Below, in pieces: positions 51,662-60,486 of a stretch of DNA of 64,000 bases. Positions within the stretch are counted from its first letter, which is position 1; each line of letters starts with the position of its first letter. The notes beneath the pieces are model-generated. The model was not told the DNA's origin and searched no databases. It was given only the letters and a program-made list of their open reading frames with translations. Source of the stretch: Rheinheimera sp. EpRS3 (lineage in GTDB: Bacteria; Pseudomonadota; Gammaproteobacteria; Enterobacterales; Alteromonadaceae); assembly GCF_001513785.1 (NCBI RefSeq), contig NZ_LNQS01000010.1:62001-126000 (forward strand), read 5' to 3'. Made by a program: the position numbers and the translations under genes.

Positions 51662-52735
51662 ATGGCCTTAACCGCGGCGCGGCTGCATCGCTACCTAAGC
51701 TGGGCGCTGGGCATCTGGCTGGTATTGCTGTGTGTTAGCGGCGCGGTTTTGTTGTATAAAAACCCGCTGTTACGCTGGCAATATCCACAGTTGCAGCAAA
51801 TTCAGCCGGTAGCGGATATCAGCCATTGGGGGCCGCTGCTAAACCAGTTGCAGCAGGATGCGCAATTTCGTTATGTGAAATTCCCTGCCGCCGATGCGCT
51901 GTGGCTGGAAGCCGTTACGTTCGATAACCAACGGCACTACTACAATCAGCAGCACCAGCTATTGTTAACCCGCGAGGTACATAGCGACTGGCTGGATTGG
52001 CTGTACGATTTTCATCTGCATTTGCTCTCTGGTGAAAGTGGCCATACTGCGAACGGCGTTATCGGCTTGCTTAGCCTGCTGTTATTACTCAGCGGCCTGT
52101 GGCAATGGTGGCCACGCCGCTTTAGCCGGCGCGTGTTTAACCTGCCCCGCCCCGACACCAGCCTGCGTAGCTTACGCCAATACCATAGTGTGCTGGCGTT
52201 GCTGCTATTGCCACTGTTGCTGTTAACCAGTGCCACCGGCGCCATGATGGTATTTAGCCAGCAAACGCAAACTGTGCTACACACCTTAATACCGCCATCT
52301 GCCCCTGCACCACAGCCACTGCGCAGTATTACTGCTGTGCCGCTTATTGCTACTAACTGGACAGCCGCATTGCGAAACGCACAACGGCACTGGCCCACAC
52401 AGGCACTACGGCTGGTTAGCTTGCGGCAAAAGGACAGCGACCCAATAAGCTTTCGTGCCAAAACCACAGACGAATGGCACCCGAATGGCCGTGGTGTACT
52501 GCAACTTAATCCGTTGGATAACAGCGTGTTGTTCGCGCTGCCGGCAGCTGAACTGGCATTGGCCGATCGACTGCGAAATAGTTTCTACCCGCTGCATCTT
52601 GCTGCGGTGGGCGGCAGCCTGTATCAGTTGGCATTGCTGCTAACCGGCGTGTTTAGCCTGGCGTTATTATTACTGGGGTTAATGTATAGCTGGCAGCGAA
52701 TTAAGGCTCGTTCAGCTCGTTATGATGCTTACTAA
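51662..52735 (+). CDS. PepSY-associated membrane protein
   Basis: A 357-residue protein with four membrane helices (about 12-34, 130-150, 175-200, 320-345). It carries the PepSY_TM signatures: LSWALGIWLVLLCVSGAVLLY with the H-RYLSW start, HLHLLSGESGHTANGVIGLLSLLLLLSGLWQWWP, and YHSVLALLLLPLLLLTSATGAMMV. Such proteins often follow TonB receptors and may reduce or release iron in the periplasm. The ATG follows the receptor stop with no gap, so the two are coupled. Its last 35 bases overlap the convergent TRIC gene. Confidence 0.88.
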   Translation: MALTAARLHRYLSWALGIWLVLLCVSGAVLLYKNPLLRWQYPQLQQIQPVADISHWGPLLNQLQQDAQFRYVKFPAADALWLEAVTFDNQRHYYNQQHQLLLTREVHSDWLDWLYDFHLHLLSGESGHTANGVIGLLSLLLLLSGLWQWWPRRFSRRVFNLPRPDTSLRSLRQYHSVLALLLLPLLLLTSATGAMMVFSQQTQTVLHTLIPPSAPAPQPLRSITAVPLIATNWTAALRNAQRHWPTQALRLVSLRQKDSDPISFRAKTTDEWHPNGRGVLQLNPLDNSVLFALPAAELALADRLRNSFYPLHLAAVGGSLYQLALLLTGVFSLALLLLGLMYSWQRIKARSARYDAY

Positions 52736-53333
52736 ATACCGGTATCGTCAGTTGCCATTTCATTGCGGCTAAGCGCAGCAATAACAGTGCAGCCATACCC
52801 GTTACCATAGCCGGCAATTGTGCTACACCCAATGCCAGTAAGCCGGTGTATACCACGCCGCCGAAAATGCAGGTTACTGCATAAAGCTCGCCACGAAACA
52901 CCATCGGCACCTCCCGGCACAGCACATCGCGGATCATGCCACCACAGACACCGCTCATGGTACCCAGCAATATGGCTACCATAGTTGAAGTACCGTGATC
53001 CAGCGCCTTTTGTGTACCCATAATAACGAAGAATGCCAGCCCCAGCGCATCAAACAGTTGCAGGGTATTATGCGGAATGGTTAAACGGTTGCGCACCAGT
53101 AAAATAGTGGCCACTACAGCGATAAAAATGGCGTAAAAATAGCTGTTATTGTTAATCCAGATCACCGGAGTATCCAGAATCACATCGCGCAAGGTACCGC
53201 CACCAATAGCAGTCACACTGGCCAGCACAATCACGCCAAAGCCGTCCATCTGGTTGCGCCATGCTGCTAAAGTGCCGGAAATAGCAAACACCGCAATGCC
53301 CAGTAAATCAAACCAGTGAAAATAGCTTTCCAT
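52701..53333 (-). CDS. TRIC-type cation channel family protein (UPF0126)
   Basis: A 210-residue protein with seven membrane helices and two repeated units (FAISGTLAAWRNQMDGFGVIVLASVTAIGGGTLRDV, then FFVIMGTQKALDH...GTMSGVCGGMIRDVL). The GGGTLRD and GGMIRD motifs line the pore in prokaryotic TRIC channels, which are trimeric potassium-conducting channels. The length is typical (YicG/YadS-like). It is convergent with the PepSY gene, overlapping by 35 bases. Confidence 0.9.
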   Translation of the reverse strand: MESYFHWFDLLGIAVFAISGTLAAWRNQMDGFGVIVLASVTAIGGGTLRDVILDTPVIWINNNSYFYAIFIAVVATILLVRNRLTIPHNTLQLFDALGLAFFVIMGTQKALDHGTSTMVAILLGTMSGVCGGMIRDVLCREVPMVFRGELYAVTCIFGGVVYTGLLALGVAQLPAMVTGMAALLLLRLAAMKWQLTIPVFSKHHNELNEP

Positions 53334-53491
53334 ATCTGCCCCCGGGCTGTTTCAGCGGCCAAAGTAACAGGCTTTGGCAACAGCGTAAATAGCTGGCATA
53401 ACGATAAAAAAGCCGCCAGCTTTACTGTTCGGCCAATGCTATTTGTGTTAACATTTTACCGTTTTTTTAACACACTTTTTAAAGGATTAGT

Positions 53492-54442
53492 ATGAACAAG
53501 TCAGTGATAGCGTTGGTTGTGGTAGCTGTAGCCGCAGGTGGCGGGTTGTATTATGCCAATACGCTGGCGGAAGACGCCATTAAACAGCAGGTTGAACAGG
53601 CAAACCAAAGCTACCGCGACCTTGCCGACAACGGTGAAATGCCGCAATTCTCATTGGCGTATAAAGATGTGTCGGCCAACGTACTTACCTCAAGTTATAG
53701 CATCAGTGGCCTGGATGTCACCATGGCTGAACTGGGCCAGGTTGCCACTATCGAGCTTATTACTGCCAAAGGTGTTAAACCGCAAAGCCTGGCCGACAAA
53801 GCCAGTATGCAAATAACCGGTATTAAAGCCGCCCCTGCCGCACTGCAATTGCTGCCGCCGCAAATCAGCGCCTTTGTGCAAAGCCTGGCGCTGCACGGTG
53901 ATTACAGCTACGAATATCAAACCGACGGCCAGCTGTTATTCAGCCAGCAAACCCGCATTAACGACGAGTTTAGCCTGAGCTATGACTTTACTCTGGCGCA
54001 AATGCAGCAATTCTGGCAATACGCTAAAGAGTTCAGCGCCATGTCACCAGAGCAACAACAAGCGCTTACCGTCAGCGAAGACTATGTACAGCAGGTAATG
54101 GGCAAACTGGCTACCGGCGCCTTAAGCAGTGGCAATATTACTATTGAAAACAAAGGTTTTATTGAACGCGCTGTCGCCATGGCGGCCGAACAAGGCCAGG
54201 CACCGGATCTGAAAACCATACAGGGCATGGCGCTGCTGAATATTTCGATGCTGGAACCACTGCCACAGCCAATGAAAGACAGCCTGACAACCTTTGTTAA
54301 TAACCCGGAAAAGCTGAAGCTTACGTTTAACTTTGCCGAGCCACTGCAATTTGAAAAACTGGCGACCGGTGAACCCATGCCAGGCCTGGAAACACCAGAA
54401 GCCATTATTGAACACGCTAATCTGCAGCTGATTGCCAATTAA
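53492..54442 (+). CDS. Membrane-anchored exported protein, DUF945-like
   Basis: A 316-residue protein with an N-terminal anchor (IALVVVAVAAGGGLYYA, about 5-22) and a soluble periplasmic part of strands and helices (AEDAIKQQVEQANQSYRDL, ISGLDVTMAELG, YEYQTDGQLLFSQQTRIND). The layout, an N-terminal helix followed by a repeat of beta strands, resembles YdgA/DUF945 family proteins, but the match is weak. AAAGGA is 6 bases before the ATG. It is followed by a terminator and a convergent oxidoreductase gene. Confidence 0.5.
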   Translation: MNKSVIALVVVAVAAGGGLYYANTLAEDAIKQQVEQANQSYRDLADNGEMPQFSLAYKDVSANVLTSSYSISGLDVTMAELGQVATIELITAKGVKPQSLADKASMQITGIKAAPAALQLLPPQISAFVQSLALHGDYSYEYQTDGQLLFSQQTRINDEFSLSYDFTLAQMQQFWQYAKEFSAMSPEQQQALTVSEDYVQQVMGKLATGALSSGNITIENKGFIERAVAMAAEQGQAPDLKTIQGMALLNISMLEPLPQPMKDSLTTFVNNPEKLKLTFNFAEPLQFEKLATGEPMPGLETPEAIIEHANLQLIAN

Positions 54443-54475
54443 TTTCGCACATTTGCACGAAGGCGCAAACACAAC

Positions 54476-54516
54476 CCGGGCTTGAAAAAGTAATATTGAT
54501 CGAGCCCGGTTATTTA
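54476..54516 (+). terminator. Terminator after the DUF945-like gene
   Basis: CCGGGCT (54476-54482) pairs with AGCCCGG (54503-54509), extended by outer pairs, and TTATTTATT follows. It lies between convergent genes. Confidence 0.62.
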
Positions 54517-54533
54517 TTCTGCTTAGGGCAAAA

Positions 54534-55745
54534 CTAATCTAGCCGTGAAAAACCAAACAACGGTGCCAATGGATGGCTGCGGCCTTCAATAGTGGCACGC
54601 AGTAAACCAGCCCCTACCATGCTGTAACTAATACCATTGCCACCATAAGCCATAGCAAACAATACCCTTGGGCCCCATTGTGGGTGTTCACCAAAAAATG
54701 GCAGGCCATCTTCGGTTTCGGCAAAGGTGCCGCCCCAGGAAAACGCCGGTCGTAATGTCAGTTCTGGCAGCAGCTTTTCTACTTTTTTAACCAGCCCTTT
54801 GGCTTTGCTTTCAACCCTTTTATCACGGCGCGCCGGTATGTCGGTATCGTCGTCATCGCCGCCCACCAGCAAGCGGTTATCACCAGTGGTACGCATATAC
54901 AGATACGGTCGGGCCGATTCCCATGCCATGGTTGAGGCTAACCAACCCAGCTCTTCTGCCACCATAGGATCGGTTATAAATGCATAGCTGCTGCGATTTT
55001 TTGCCACCGACTGCTTCAGCCATTTTTGCGAAGCGTAACCTGCCGCCATTACCAGGTGTTTAGTGTGGATCTGATGCCCTTCAGCAGTGCGCAAAGTAAC
55101 CTTGTTCGCAGTGGGTTTAATGCTGGCTATAACCGTACGGTCAAACACCCTGCCACCACGTTCTGCCAGGCGCAGCAATAACCGGGACGCCATCCGGTAC
55201 GGATCAATACAACCGGCCAGCTTACTGAGAATAGCGCACGGCGCTTTAATACCAAATTGCTCTTTTACACCCGCTGCATCCAGCCACTGCATAGCAAACT
55301 GATGCTTTTTACGCAGCAGATATTCCTCACGTAATGCTGCTTTATCACTGCGTTTACTGGCGTAGTAAAGGCTGTGCTGCATGCTAAAGTCGACATCGCC
55401 CAGCTCATTCGCCAGCTTACCAATATCTGTAATTGCCGCCGCGCACGCCTTATAAGCCAGCACGGCCTGGGTTTCGCCGTACATTGTGGCTAAATCGACC
55501 ATATGGGTATCAATTTCATACTGCAACAGCGCCGTACTTGCTGCTGAGCTGCCCCAGCCAATATCGCGCTGCTCTACCACTACGACTTCAAAACCATGCG
55601 TTGCCAGCTCGTCAGCGATCAGTGAGCCGGTGATACCACCGCCTACCACAACCACGTCGCAACTAATATCCGCCTGTAGTTGCGGAAAAGCACACATCAG
55701 GCCATTTTTGATGGCCCAGAAAGGGTAACCGCTTTTCAGATCCAT
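54534..55745 (-). CDS. FAD-dependent oxidoreductase of the DAO family
   Basis: A 403-residue flavoprotein. The dinucleotide fold is CDVVVVGGGITGSLIADELATHGFEVVVVE (GxGxxG) and the RDIGWGSSAASTALL block is typical of amine/amino-acid oxidases such as GlpA, ThiO or PuuB. The late FAD-contact region GLPFFGEHPQWGPRVLFAMAYGGNGISYS holds the conserved second FAD motif. The enzyme likely oxidises a secondary amine or amino acid. No substrate-specific neighbour is present. The gene has a clear stop close to the terminator hairpin. Confidence 0.87.
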   Translation of the reverse strand: MDLKSGYPFWAIKNGLMCAFPQLQADISCDVVVVGGGITGSLIADELATHGFEVVVVEQRDIGWGSSAASTALLQYEIDTHMVDLATMYGETQAVLAYKACAAAITDIGKLANELGDVDFSMQHSLYYASKRSDKAALREEYLLRKKHQFAMQWLDAAGVKEQFGIKAPCAILSKLAGCIDPYRMASRLLLRLAERGGRVFDRTVIASIKPTANKVTLRTAEGHQIHTKHLVMAAGYASQKWLKQSVAKNRSSYAFITDPMVAEELGWLASTMAWESARPYLYMRTTGDNRLLVGGDDDDTDIPARRDKRVESKAKGLVKKVEKLLPELTLRPAFSWGGTFAETEDGLPFFGEHPQWGPRVLFAMAYGGNGISYSMVGAGLLRATIEGRSHPLAPLFGFSRLD

Positions 55746-55804
55746 CCGTCAGTCCTCGGGTAACTCTGCTGACTAAGCACAGTACGCCGATTAGCCTGGC
55801 AAGG

Positions 55805-56404
55805 CTATTGCAGTTTCAGTAACAACACCTGTTTCACCCGGGCTTGCAGCTTTGGCAGCAGCTGCTCGGCAAACCAGGGGTTGCGTTTCAACCAGATGTT
55901 ATTGCGTGGGCTGGGGTGTGGCAGCGGTATGATGTCTGGCCAGTAATCCTGCCAGGACGCCACGGTGTCGGTTACCGAGGATTTGGCTGTCGGTAAGTGA
56001 TAAGCCTGCGCATACTGGCCTATCACTACAGTCAGCTGCAACTGTTTTAGCGGCTTTAACAATGTCTGACGCCAGGCGGGAGCGCATTCTGGCCGCGGCG
56101 GTAAGTCGCCACTTTTGCCGGTACCGGGGAAACAAAAACCCATCGGCAAAATTGCCACCAGTTGCGGGTTATAAAATTGCTCAGCCGTTAAACCAAGCCA
56201 CTGCCGCAAACGCTCGCCACTGGCATCAGCAAATGGCACGCCAGCATCATGCGCCTTTCGCCCCGGCGCCTGGCCGGCAATTAAAATCCGTGCCGCCGGG
56301 TGCCACTGCAAAATGGGCTTCGGCCCCAGCGGTAAATGCGCTGCGCACAAAGTGCAACCGCGCACATCATTCAGTAACGTTGCGGCTGGCTGTTTAGCTG
56401 TCAT
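55805..56404 (-). CDS. Uracil-DNA glycosylase superfamily protein
   Basis: A 199-residue protein with the UDG fold. Motif 1 is LIAGQAPGRKAHDAGVPFAD (GQAPG with the catalytic area), followed by SGERLRQWLGL, and the second motif is PLPHPSPRNNIWL (HPSPRN), both characteristic of the family-4/6-like group seen in gammaproteobacteria. The N-terminal GCTLCAAHLPLGPKP has two cysteines, CxxC, but only two of the four needed for an iron-sulfur cluster are clear. It may excise uracil or another base. The family members annotated near DUF2784 have not been tested. Confidence 0.85.
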   Translation of the reverse strand: MTAKQPAATLLNDVRGCTLCAAHLPLGPKPILQWHPAARILIAGQAPGRKAHDAGVPFADASGERLRQWLGLTAEQFYNPQLVAILPMGFCFPGTGKSGDLPPRPECAPAWRQTLLKPLKQLQLTVVIGQYAQAYHLPTAKSSVTDTVASWQDYWPDIIPLPHPSPRNNIWLKRNPWFAEQLLPKLQARVKQVLLLKLQ

Positions 56405-56429
56405 CCGGTTGCATCCCGTCAGAGCTCCG

Positions 56430-56855
56430 TCAGTTTAAGTGCTGGCATTTGCGGGGCTGCGGCGGCAGCAAAAACCAGCTGACCAGTACCAGACAGGCAA
56501 AAACGCTGTACAGCAGCATAAATAGCCAATCCGGCGCGGTGTAATACAACAGTTGGTGCAACCAGTGCTGAATAAAAGAGCCGCTATAGGTTGCCGCACC
56601 GGCCTGATCGCGCAGTGCCATTTCCCAAATGGTTAACGGGCAAATTAATCCAAGCCATGACTGCAGCGCGACTATGCCAATAGCGATTAAATGCAAAATA
56701 CGAAAAGTACGGTTTTTAACCCAACGCCAATGCAGACCATAGCCACAATAAATAGCCACCAGGCCAAATACCACGAATAACACAAATAAGAAATGCACAA
56801 CTAAAAGTGTGTCAGCCAGCAAAATGTACCATGATGCCTGCGACATGCCGGGCAT
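56430..56855 (-). CDS. DUF2784 family membrane protein
   Basis: A 141-residue protein with four membrane helices (YILLADTLLVVHFLFVLFVVFGLVAIYCG, LHLIAIGIVALQSWLGLICPLTIWE, WLFMLLYSVFACLVLVSWFL). The block HWRWVKNRTFRILHL and LICPLTIWE is typical of DUF2784. The family has no known role. Its ATG overlaps the stop of the gamma-glutamylcyclotransferase-like gene as TAATG, so the two are coupled. Confidence 0.87.
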   Translation of the reverse strand: MPGMSQASWYILLADTLLVVHFLFVLFVVFGLVAIYCGYGLHWRWVKNRTFRILHLIAIGIVALQSWLGLICPLTIWEMALRDQAGAATYSGSFIQHWLHQLLYYTAPDWLFMLLYSVFACLVLVSWFLLPPQPRKCQHLN

Positions 56856-57199
56856 TAACTGATCTGCTCAGCCGCCGCATAAATCCAGCACTCGGTGCCG
56901 GACTTTAGCACCGCTTTTACCCGCACATAAGCATCGACTTCGTAGTCGTCTGCTTGCGCCAGTTCAGCATCGGTCAGCTCAAATACGGTGCCAGGTACCT
57001 CATCGGCATTATTACCGCTAAGGCGCAAAATCGGGTGCAATGCCTTGCCGCTTTCGCGCAGTACCCGCTCGTCGGTTATTTCCACCTCGCCGATAATATA
57101 AGCCTGCAGAATATCTTTACTGCCGGTCAGCTCGCGGCCAAAGTTGGCCAGCTGGACGTTTTTTTGCTGCAGGGTGCCGTAAGAGAATAGTTTGGCCAT
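56855..57199 (-). CDS. Gamma-glutamylcyclotransferase-like (AIG2 type) protein
   Basis: A 114-residue AIG2-like protein. The start KLFSYGTLQQKNVQLANFGREL is the nucleotide- or product-binding YGTL motif. The middle GNNADEVPGTVFELTDAELAQADDYE carries the conserved glutamate (PGTVFEL) and D-x-YE pair of the fold. The enzyme family cleaves gamma-glutamyl groups, but small bacterial AIG2 proteins may have other targets. It overlaps the DUF2784 gene by one base. Confidence 0.87.
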   Translation of the reverse strand: MAKLFSYGTLQQKNVQLANFGRELTGSKDILQAYIIGEVEITDERVLRESGKALHPILRLSGNNADEVPGTVFELTDAELAQADDYEVDAYVRVKAVLKSGTECWIYAAAEQIS

Positions 57200-57303
57200 A
57201 GTTAACCTTGCTCAGTGTTGAGTGTTGAGTGCGATAAGTTTACTGCCGCAGTAGGCTAAGGTACAGCGTCTTTCAGGCTGCAAATCGGCGTCTAGCGCCC
57301 ACG

Positions 57304-57780
57304 CTAAACAAAGGCGATCCAGCGGCCAGCAGTGACAATGGCAAGCCATAAAGTAAGGGAGATTAAGGCGGTGAGTTTCAGCAGTAACGTGGCTGGCTGC
57401 CCTGCCAGAATGGCGCGCCAGCACGGCAGGCAATGCACCACCGTTACATTGATTAACGCCAGACTAATCAGTGACAATTTCAGCAGAAAGGCGCTGTTAC
57501 CCAGATAGTGCGCAGACTGCACGCTAAATAACAGCACACCGGTTAGTATTGCCAGCATAAAGCCACCTGCAGCAACCCGGCTTAATAACGGTGCCAGTTC
57601 GCTAAGGGTGCCCCGCTTAATGATGTTTAAAATGCGTAAGTCGAGCGTGACGATACTGCCCACCAGCAAACCCAGACCCAGAATATGTGCTGAGGCTACC
57701 AGCGGATAGCCGATATCCGACTGGCGCAGTGCCGACGCTAACGCTGTATCTCCCAAACTCAGCAACAACACCGTCAGCAT
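57304..57780 (-). CDS. Small membrane protein of the DUF6644/DUF2214-like type
   Basis: A 158-residue protein with four membrane helices (YPLVASAHILGLGLLVGSIVTLDLRIL, VAAGGFMLAILTGVLLFS, AFLLKLSLISLALINVTVVHCL, LTALISLTLWLAIVTAGRWIAFV). The HILGLGLLVGSIVTLDLR start and the final AGRWIAF are the family pattern; the histidines could bind haem. It lies 6 bases from the DUF6152 gene on the same strand, so both are probably one unit. The function is unknown. Confidence 0.7.
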   Translation of the reverse strand: MLTVLLLSLGDTALASALRQSDIGYPLVASAHILGLGLLVGSIVTLDLRILNIIKRGTLSELAPLLSRVAAGGFMLAILTGVLLFSVQSAHYLGNSAFLLKLSLISLALINVTVVHCLPCWRAILAGQPATLLLKLTALISLTLWLAIVTAGRWIAFV

Positions 57781-57786
57781 TACAGC

Positions 57787-58173
57787 TTAATCCTCCCGCA
57801 GCAGTTCCGGGTAAAAGGTATATTGCTTGTTATTAATAGTTGCCCGTACGGCTTTGATAATATGCTCATCTTTATTGGCAGAGCGGTGGCCACGTATCAG
57901 CACCTTGTCGCCTGTTTTGGCTTCGCCTTCAACAAAACCGGCAGCTTTGGTTTGCCGGGGGTTACCTAAATCCACCTGCCAGGGACCGGCATCGGTTTCA
58001 ATCATCAGCCGTGGGTGAGGCGGCCCGATAAAAACCTCGGTGATAGTGCCGGTCATTTCTGTTTGCTTGTCTTCGGTCCAGGCCCAGCCATGGTGCGCTG
58101 CCACTTCGGGTAACCAAAGCAGTATCGCCGCCAGAGCGCTGATAACCGTAATTTTCGTGTTTTTGCTACGCAT
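57787..58173 (-). CDS. DUF6152 family exported protein
   Basis: A 128-residue exported protein. A signal peptide (VISALAAILLWLPEVAA) is followed by HHGWAWTEDKQTEMTGTITEVFIGPPHPRLMIETDAG and a strand-rich OB-like body (DLGNPRQTKAAGF, TGDKVLIRGHRS). The HHG start of the mature part and the length fit DUF6152. These proteins often sit with DUF6644-like membrane proteins, as here, and may handle a metal or cofactor in the periplasm; that is inference. Confidence 0.8.
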   Translation of the reverse strand: MRSKNTKITVISALAAILLWLPEVAAHHGWAWTEDKQTEMTGTITEVFIGPPHPRLMIETDAGPWQVDLGNPRQTKAAGFVEGEAKTGDKVLIRGHRSANKDEHIIKAVRATINNKQYTFYPELLRED

Positions 58174-58238
58174 ATATTTTACCCCGCCGCTAAATTAAAC
58201 CGACCTTAAGTATACAAAGCTGACAGGGTATTGCCATG

Positions 58239-59369
58239 TTAAGTAAATAAACCTTCGAGCTGTTCTTTCTGTTCAGGGCTAAGGCCATTTATTGATTTCA
58301 ATGCATCTTCAAGTGCTGCTTTAGCATCATCCGTTAATTTAAAATGTAAGTAGGCTTTGATTAAGGCAGTATGCGCGTTTAAAGATTGAGGATAGGTTTT
58401 CCGATTCCACTTGAGCAGTGCCAACGCATCATCCTGCCGGTTTAAGTATTGTAACCATTGGCCATATCCAGCGGCTCTGTCTTCAGGAATCACCATTTGC
58501 GTATTCAGTAGCTTCGAACGATTCTCAAAATTAGTCTGCAAATCGGCTAAGGTTTGCGGCGATTCAGGGATGGCCCAACCTGAGAATAAGTGTTTTAAAC
58601 CATAGTACTGCCCTTGCAACACTGTTGTGTTATGAGTTTCGTTGCTAAAAGTCTGGCTCGCCACGGCCAGATTTTCGCTGGTATAGCGTTGTGTCAATTC
58701 AACAAATTTCTGAAAGGGTTCTGTCATTGTCGACTCTTCATTGGCAATAGAAACATATAGACGCCCTTGTAGCTGCCGGCGCTTCATCGCCACCTCTGCT
58801 AACTCAAGCATTTGATTTTTATTCCAATATAAAGATGGACTGATCGCTATAACGCCATTGAACAACCCCGGTCGCTTTACCAGTGCATTAATAGCAAACT
58901 GACCACCATGTGAGGTGCCGGACAGCGCTTGATAATCCAGGGTACGGTATCGCTGTTTAACTAAAGGGATAACTTCCTGCTCAATAAAGGCTAAAAACCG
59001 GTCTGCATTGCCTAATTGCTGTGTGTTTTGCTTATCTGCACTGGTAACAGTCAGATCTCTGACACGAGTCTGTGGCGGGTTCACAATACCCACAACTATC
59101 ATTTTTGGCGTTTGATCAAATTTTGCCAGGTAATCTAAAGTACCGGCCGTATGAGGCCCTTGTATGTCGCCATCGGTGATATATAAAACCGGAAAACGTT
59201 CCTTGTTATTTTGGTAACCCGCCGGCAGATACACCACCAGGTTACGCTGTTCTGCCAGCACCGTGCTATCAATCACCAGCTCTTGTACTTCAGGGTGACT
59301 CCCTGCAGCCCAACTACTGCAGTGGCCCGCAAAAATAAGCAGCATTAAAGCAAAAATTGTTTTTTTCAT
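58239..59369 (-). CDS. Exported esterase (alpha/beta hydrolase) with a C-terminal TPR
   Basis: A 376-residue exported hydrolase. Signal peptide (IFALMLLIFAGHCSSWA), then the putative-esterase domain with the strand NLVVYLPAGYQNNKERFPVLYITDG, the nucleophile in ALSGTSHGGQFAIN (S-x-S-H-G, GTSHGG), and the histidine in FSNETHNTTVLQG. Residues about 300-376 are a tetratricopeptide-like helical hairpin (AGYGQWLQYLNRQDDALALLKWNRKTYPQSLNAHTALIKAY). It is similar to the IroE/Fes-like esterases that cut siderophore or polyester bonds. The gene starts 66 bases downstream of an attC site, so it may be part of, or flank, the cassette array. Confidence 0.85.
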   Translation of the reverse strand: MKKTIFALMLLIFAGHCSSWAAGSHPEVQELVIDSTVLAEQRNLVVYLPAGYQNNKERFPVLYITDGDIQGPHTAGTLDYLAKFDQTPKMIVVGIVNPPQTRVRDLTVTSADKQNTQQLGNADRFLAFIEQEVIPLVKQRYRTLDYQALSGTSHGGQFAINALVKRPGLFNGVIAISPSLYWNKNQMLELAEVAMKRRQLQGRLYVSIANEESTMTEPFQKFVELTQRYTSENLAVASQTFSNETHNTTVLQGQYYGLKHLFSGWAIPESPQTLADLQTNFENRSKLLNTQMVIPEDRAAGYGQWLQYLNRQDDALALLKWNRKTYPQSLNAHTALIKAYLHFKLTDDAKAALEDALKSINGLSPEQKEQLEGLFT

Positions 59370-59435
59370 TATTATTCCGTTTAATTTTAAAAAACTGAAA
59401 ATGTCACCCGCGATTAGAATGTGAAACGATTTTGG

Positions 59436-59495
59436 CGCTAATGCCTGAGTTAATCCGAGCCGCGGAGTGGCTTCGGCTTGAATAAACTGTTAGGA
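59436..59495 (-). other. attC site 1 (integron recombination site)
   Basis: On the minus strand this 60-bp site reads TCCTAAC then AGTTTATTCAAGCCGA, a central GCC-ACTCC-GCGGC loop, then CGGATTAACTCA and GGCATTAGCG. It is closely similar in length and layout to the aadA-type attC (CTAACA, ATTCAAGCCG, TTAACTCA). R'' is canonical (TCCTAAC), and R' is ATTAGCG instead of GTTRRRY. The TAA of the gene at 59490 lies inside the R'' box, as in true cassettes. Confidence 0.78.
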
Positions 59496-59981
59496 CTCGC
59501 TTGCAGGCCGGTGACCATAACTGAGCACGCGGGTAAGTTCCCATTTGCCATTTTGCTCACGCCAGATCATGGTGAAGTCAGCCTGGCCTTCGCACGCGCC
59601 ACTCGAAAACTGGCAGAAGCGGTGCGAGCCCTGTGCAATGGCGCCAAAGCCCTTGATTGGATAGACCTTCAGGGATCCGGCCACGAGCTCGCGACTAAAC
59701 TTGCCGCAGACATTCTTGCGAGTGCCCGCGATCATGTCCTCGCGAGTCCACGTGACCCCGCCGTTGTCATGGTAGAACTCAACGTCTACCGCAAAGTAAC
59801 TGGCGTATTTATCCAATTGCCCTGACTCGGCGCAGTGGTTGAATGCATCGAAAACCACCGTATCCAGTGCGGCTACTGTGTTGTAAAGGCTTTTCTGCTC
59901 GGGTGCAGTCTCGGCATTGACGCCAAAGATGATGGCGGTTGTGGCAAAGGCAGCAACCAGGGCAACGTTCGTAGTTCTCAT
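59490..59981 (-). CDS. Cassette gene: exported NTF2-like (SnoaL/DUF4440-type) protein
   Basis: A 163-residue exported protein. A signal peptide (ALVAAFATTAIIFGVNA) precedes an NTF2-like domain with AALDTVVFDAFNHCAESGQLDKYASYFAVDVEFYHDNGGVTW and a closing DFTMIWREQNGKWELTRVLSYGH, both typical of the SnoaL/DUF4440 fold. Its stop codon falls inside attC site 1 and its start (AGGAG upstream) is 32 bases from attC site 2, so it is flanked on both sides by integron sites. The enzyme activity, if any, is unknown. Exported NTF2-like proteins are frequent in environmental cassettes. Confidence 0.75.
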   Translation of the reverse strand: MRTTNVALVAAFATTAIIFGVNAETAPEQKSLYNTVAALDTVVFDAFNHCAESGQLDKYASYFAVDVEFYHDNGGVTWTREDMIAGTRKNVCGKFSRELVAGSLKVYPIKGFGAIAQGSHRFCQFSSGACEGQADFTMIWREQNGKWELTRVLSYGHRPASES

Positions 59982-60012
59982 AAAATCAAAGACTCCTGAA
60001 ATTGGGTTGCGA

Positions 60013-60103
60013 GCTCAACGCCCAAATTTAGCGCGAAAAGTCGCGCAGCGGATTGACGTCGCAGTCAGCGCTTTCTGCTGACGATAAAATTTGATTGTTA
60101 GGC
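60013..60103 (-). other. attC site 2 (integron recombination site)
   Basis: A 91-bp site on the minus strand begins with GCCTAAC (R'') and ends with GTTGAGC (R', a full GTTRRRY match). Between them the arms CAAATTTTA and TAAATTTG pair, and inner inverted repeats surround a long loop. It lies between the stop of the gene at 60134 and the start of the NTF2-like gene. Confidence 0.75.
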
Positions 60104-60133
60104 AACGAGAACGTCTTATTTGGAATCATTATT

Positions 60134-60472
60134 TTAGTAACCACGGACTAAATAAAAGAATAAGCATACCGCCCCCACTAAAAGCATCCATAAGATAGCT
60201 GGGCCATAGTTACCTTTTTGCGCTTCCGACGCCAGATAGGCATTGAATTCTTTTTTACTCTGACGTCGCCCGTATGCCGAACCAGTATTATGTTGCCCTA
60301 GCGGTGTTGAGCCAGTACTAACATATTCTTTCGCTGCGGCTAGAGAAGGTAGTGGCCCCAAATCAGCTTTTCCTTCTGCAGTGACAACATACCAACTAGA
60401 GCCCTCTTTGATGATGAAACGACCATCACTTACAGCATATTGGCCGGCTTGAATTCTTGTAACGGAAACCAT
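60134..60472 (-). CDS. Cassette gene: hypothetical with a C-terminal membrane helix
   Basis: A 112-residue protein from the ATG at 60472 with AAAGGAG immediately before it. The first 45 residues are strand-rich (VTRIQAGQYAVSDGRFIIKEGSSWYVVTAEG, then LPSLAAAKEYV), like a small beta domain. The C-terminal LWMLLVGAVCLFFYLVRGY is one membrane helix. The start lies just after the R' end of attC site 3 (TTAGGC), and the stop is 31 bases before attC site 2. I do not recognise the family. The layout of short open frames directly between attC sites is that of gene cassettes. Confidence 0.65.
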   Translation of the reverse strand: MVSVTRIQAGQYAVSDGRFIIKEGSSWYVVTAEGKADLGPLPSLAAAKEYVSTGSTPLGQHNTGSAYGRRQSKKEFNAYLASEAQKGNYGPAILWMLLVGAVCLFFYLVRGY

Positions 60473-60486
60473 CGGCTGCTCCTTTT

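Noticed and set aside
59478-59825. Plus-strand open frame of 115 codons opposite the NTF2-like gene
   Set aside because: It has no ribosome site, the minus-strand frame has a signal peptide and an NTF2 fold, and the codon pattern fits the minus strand.
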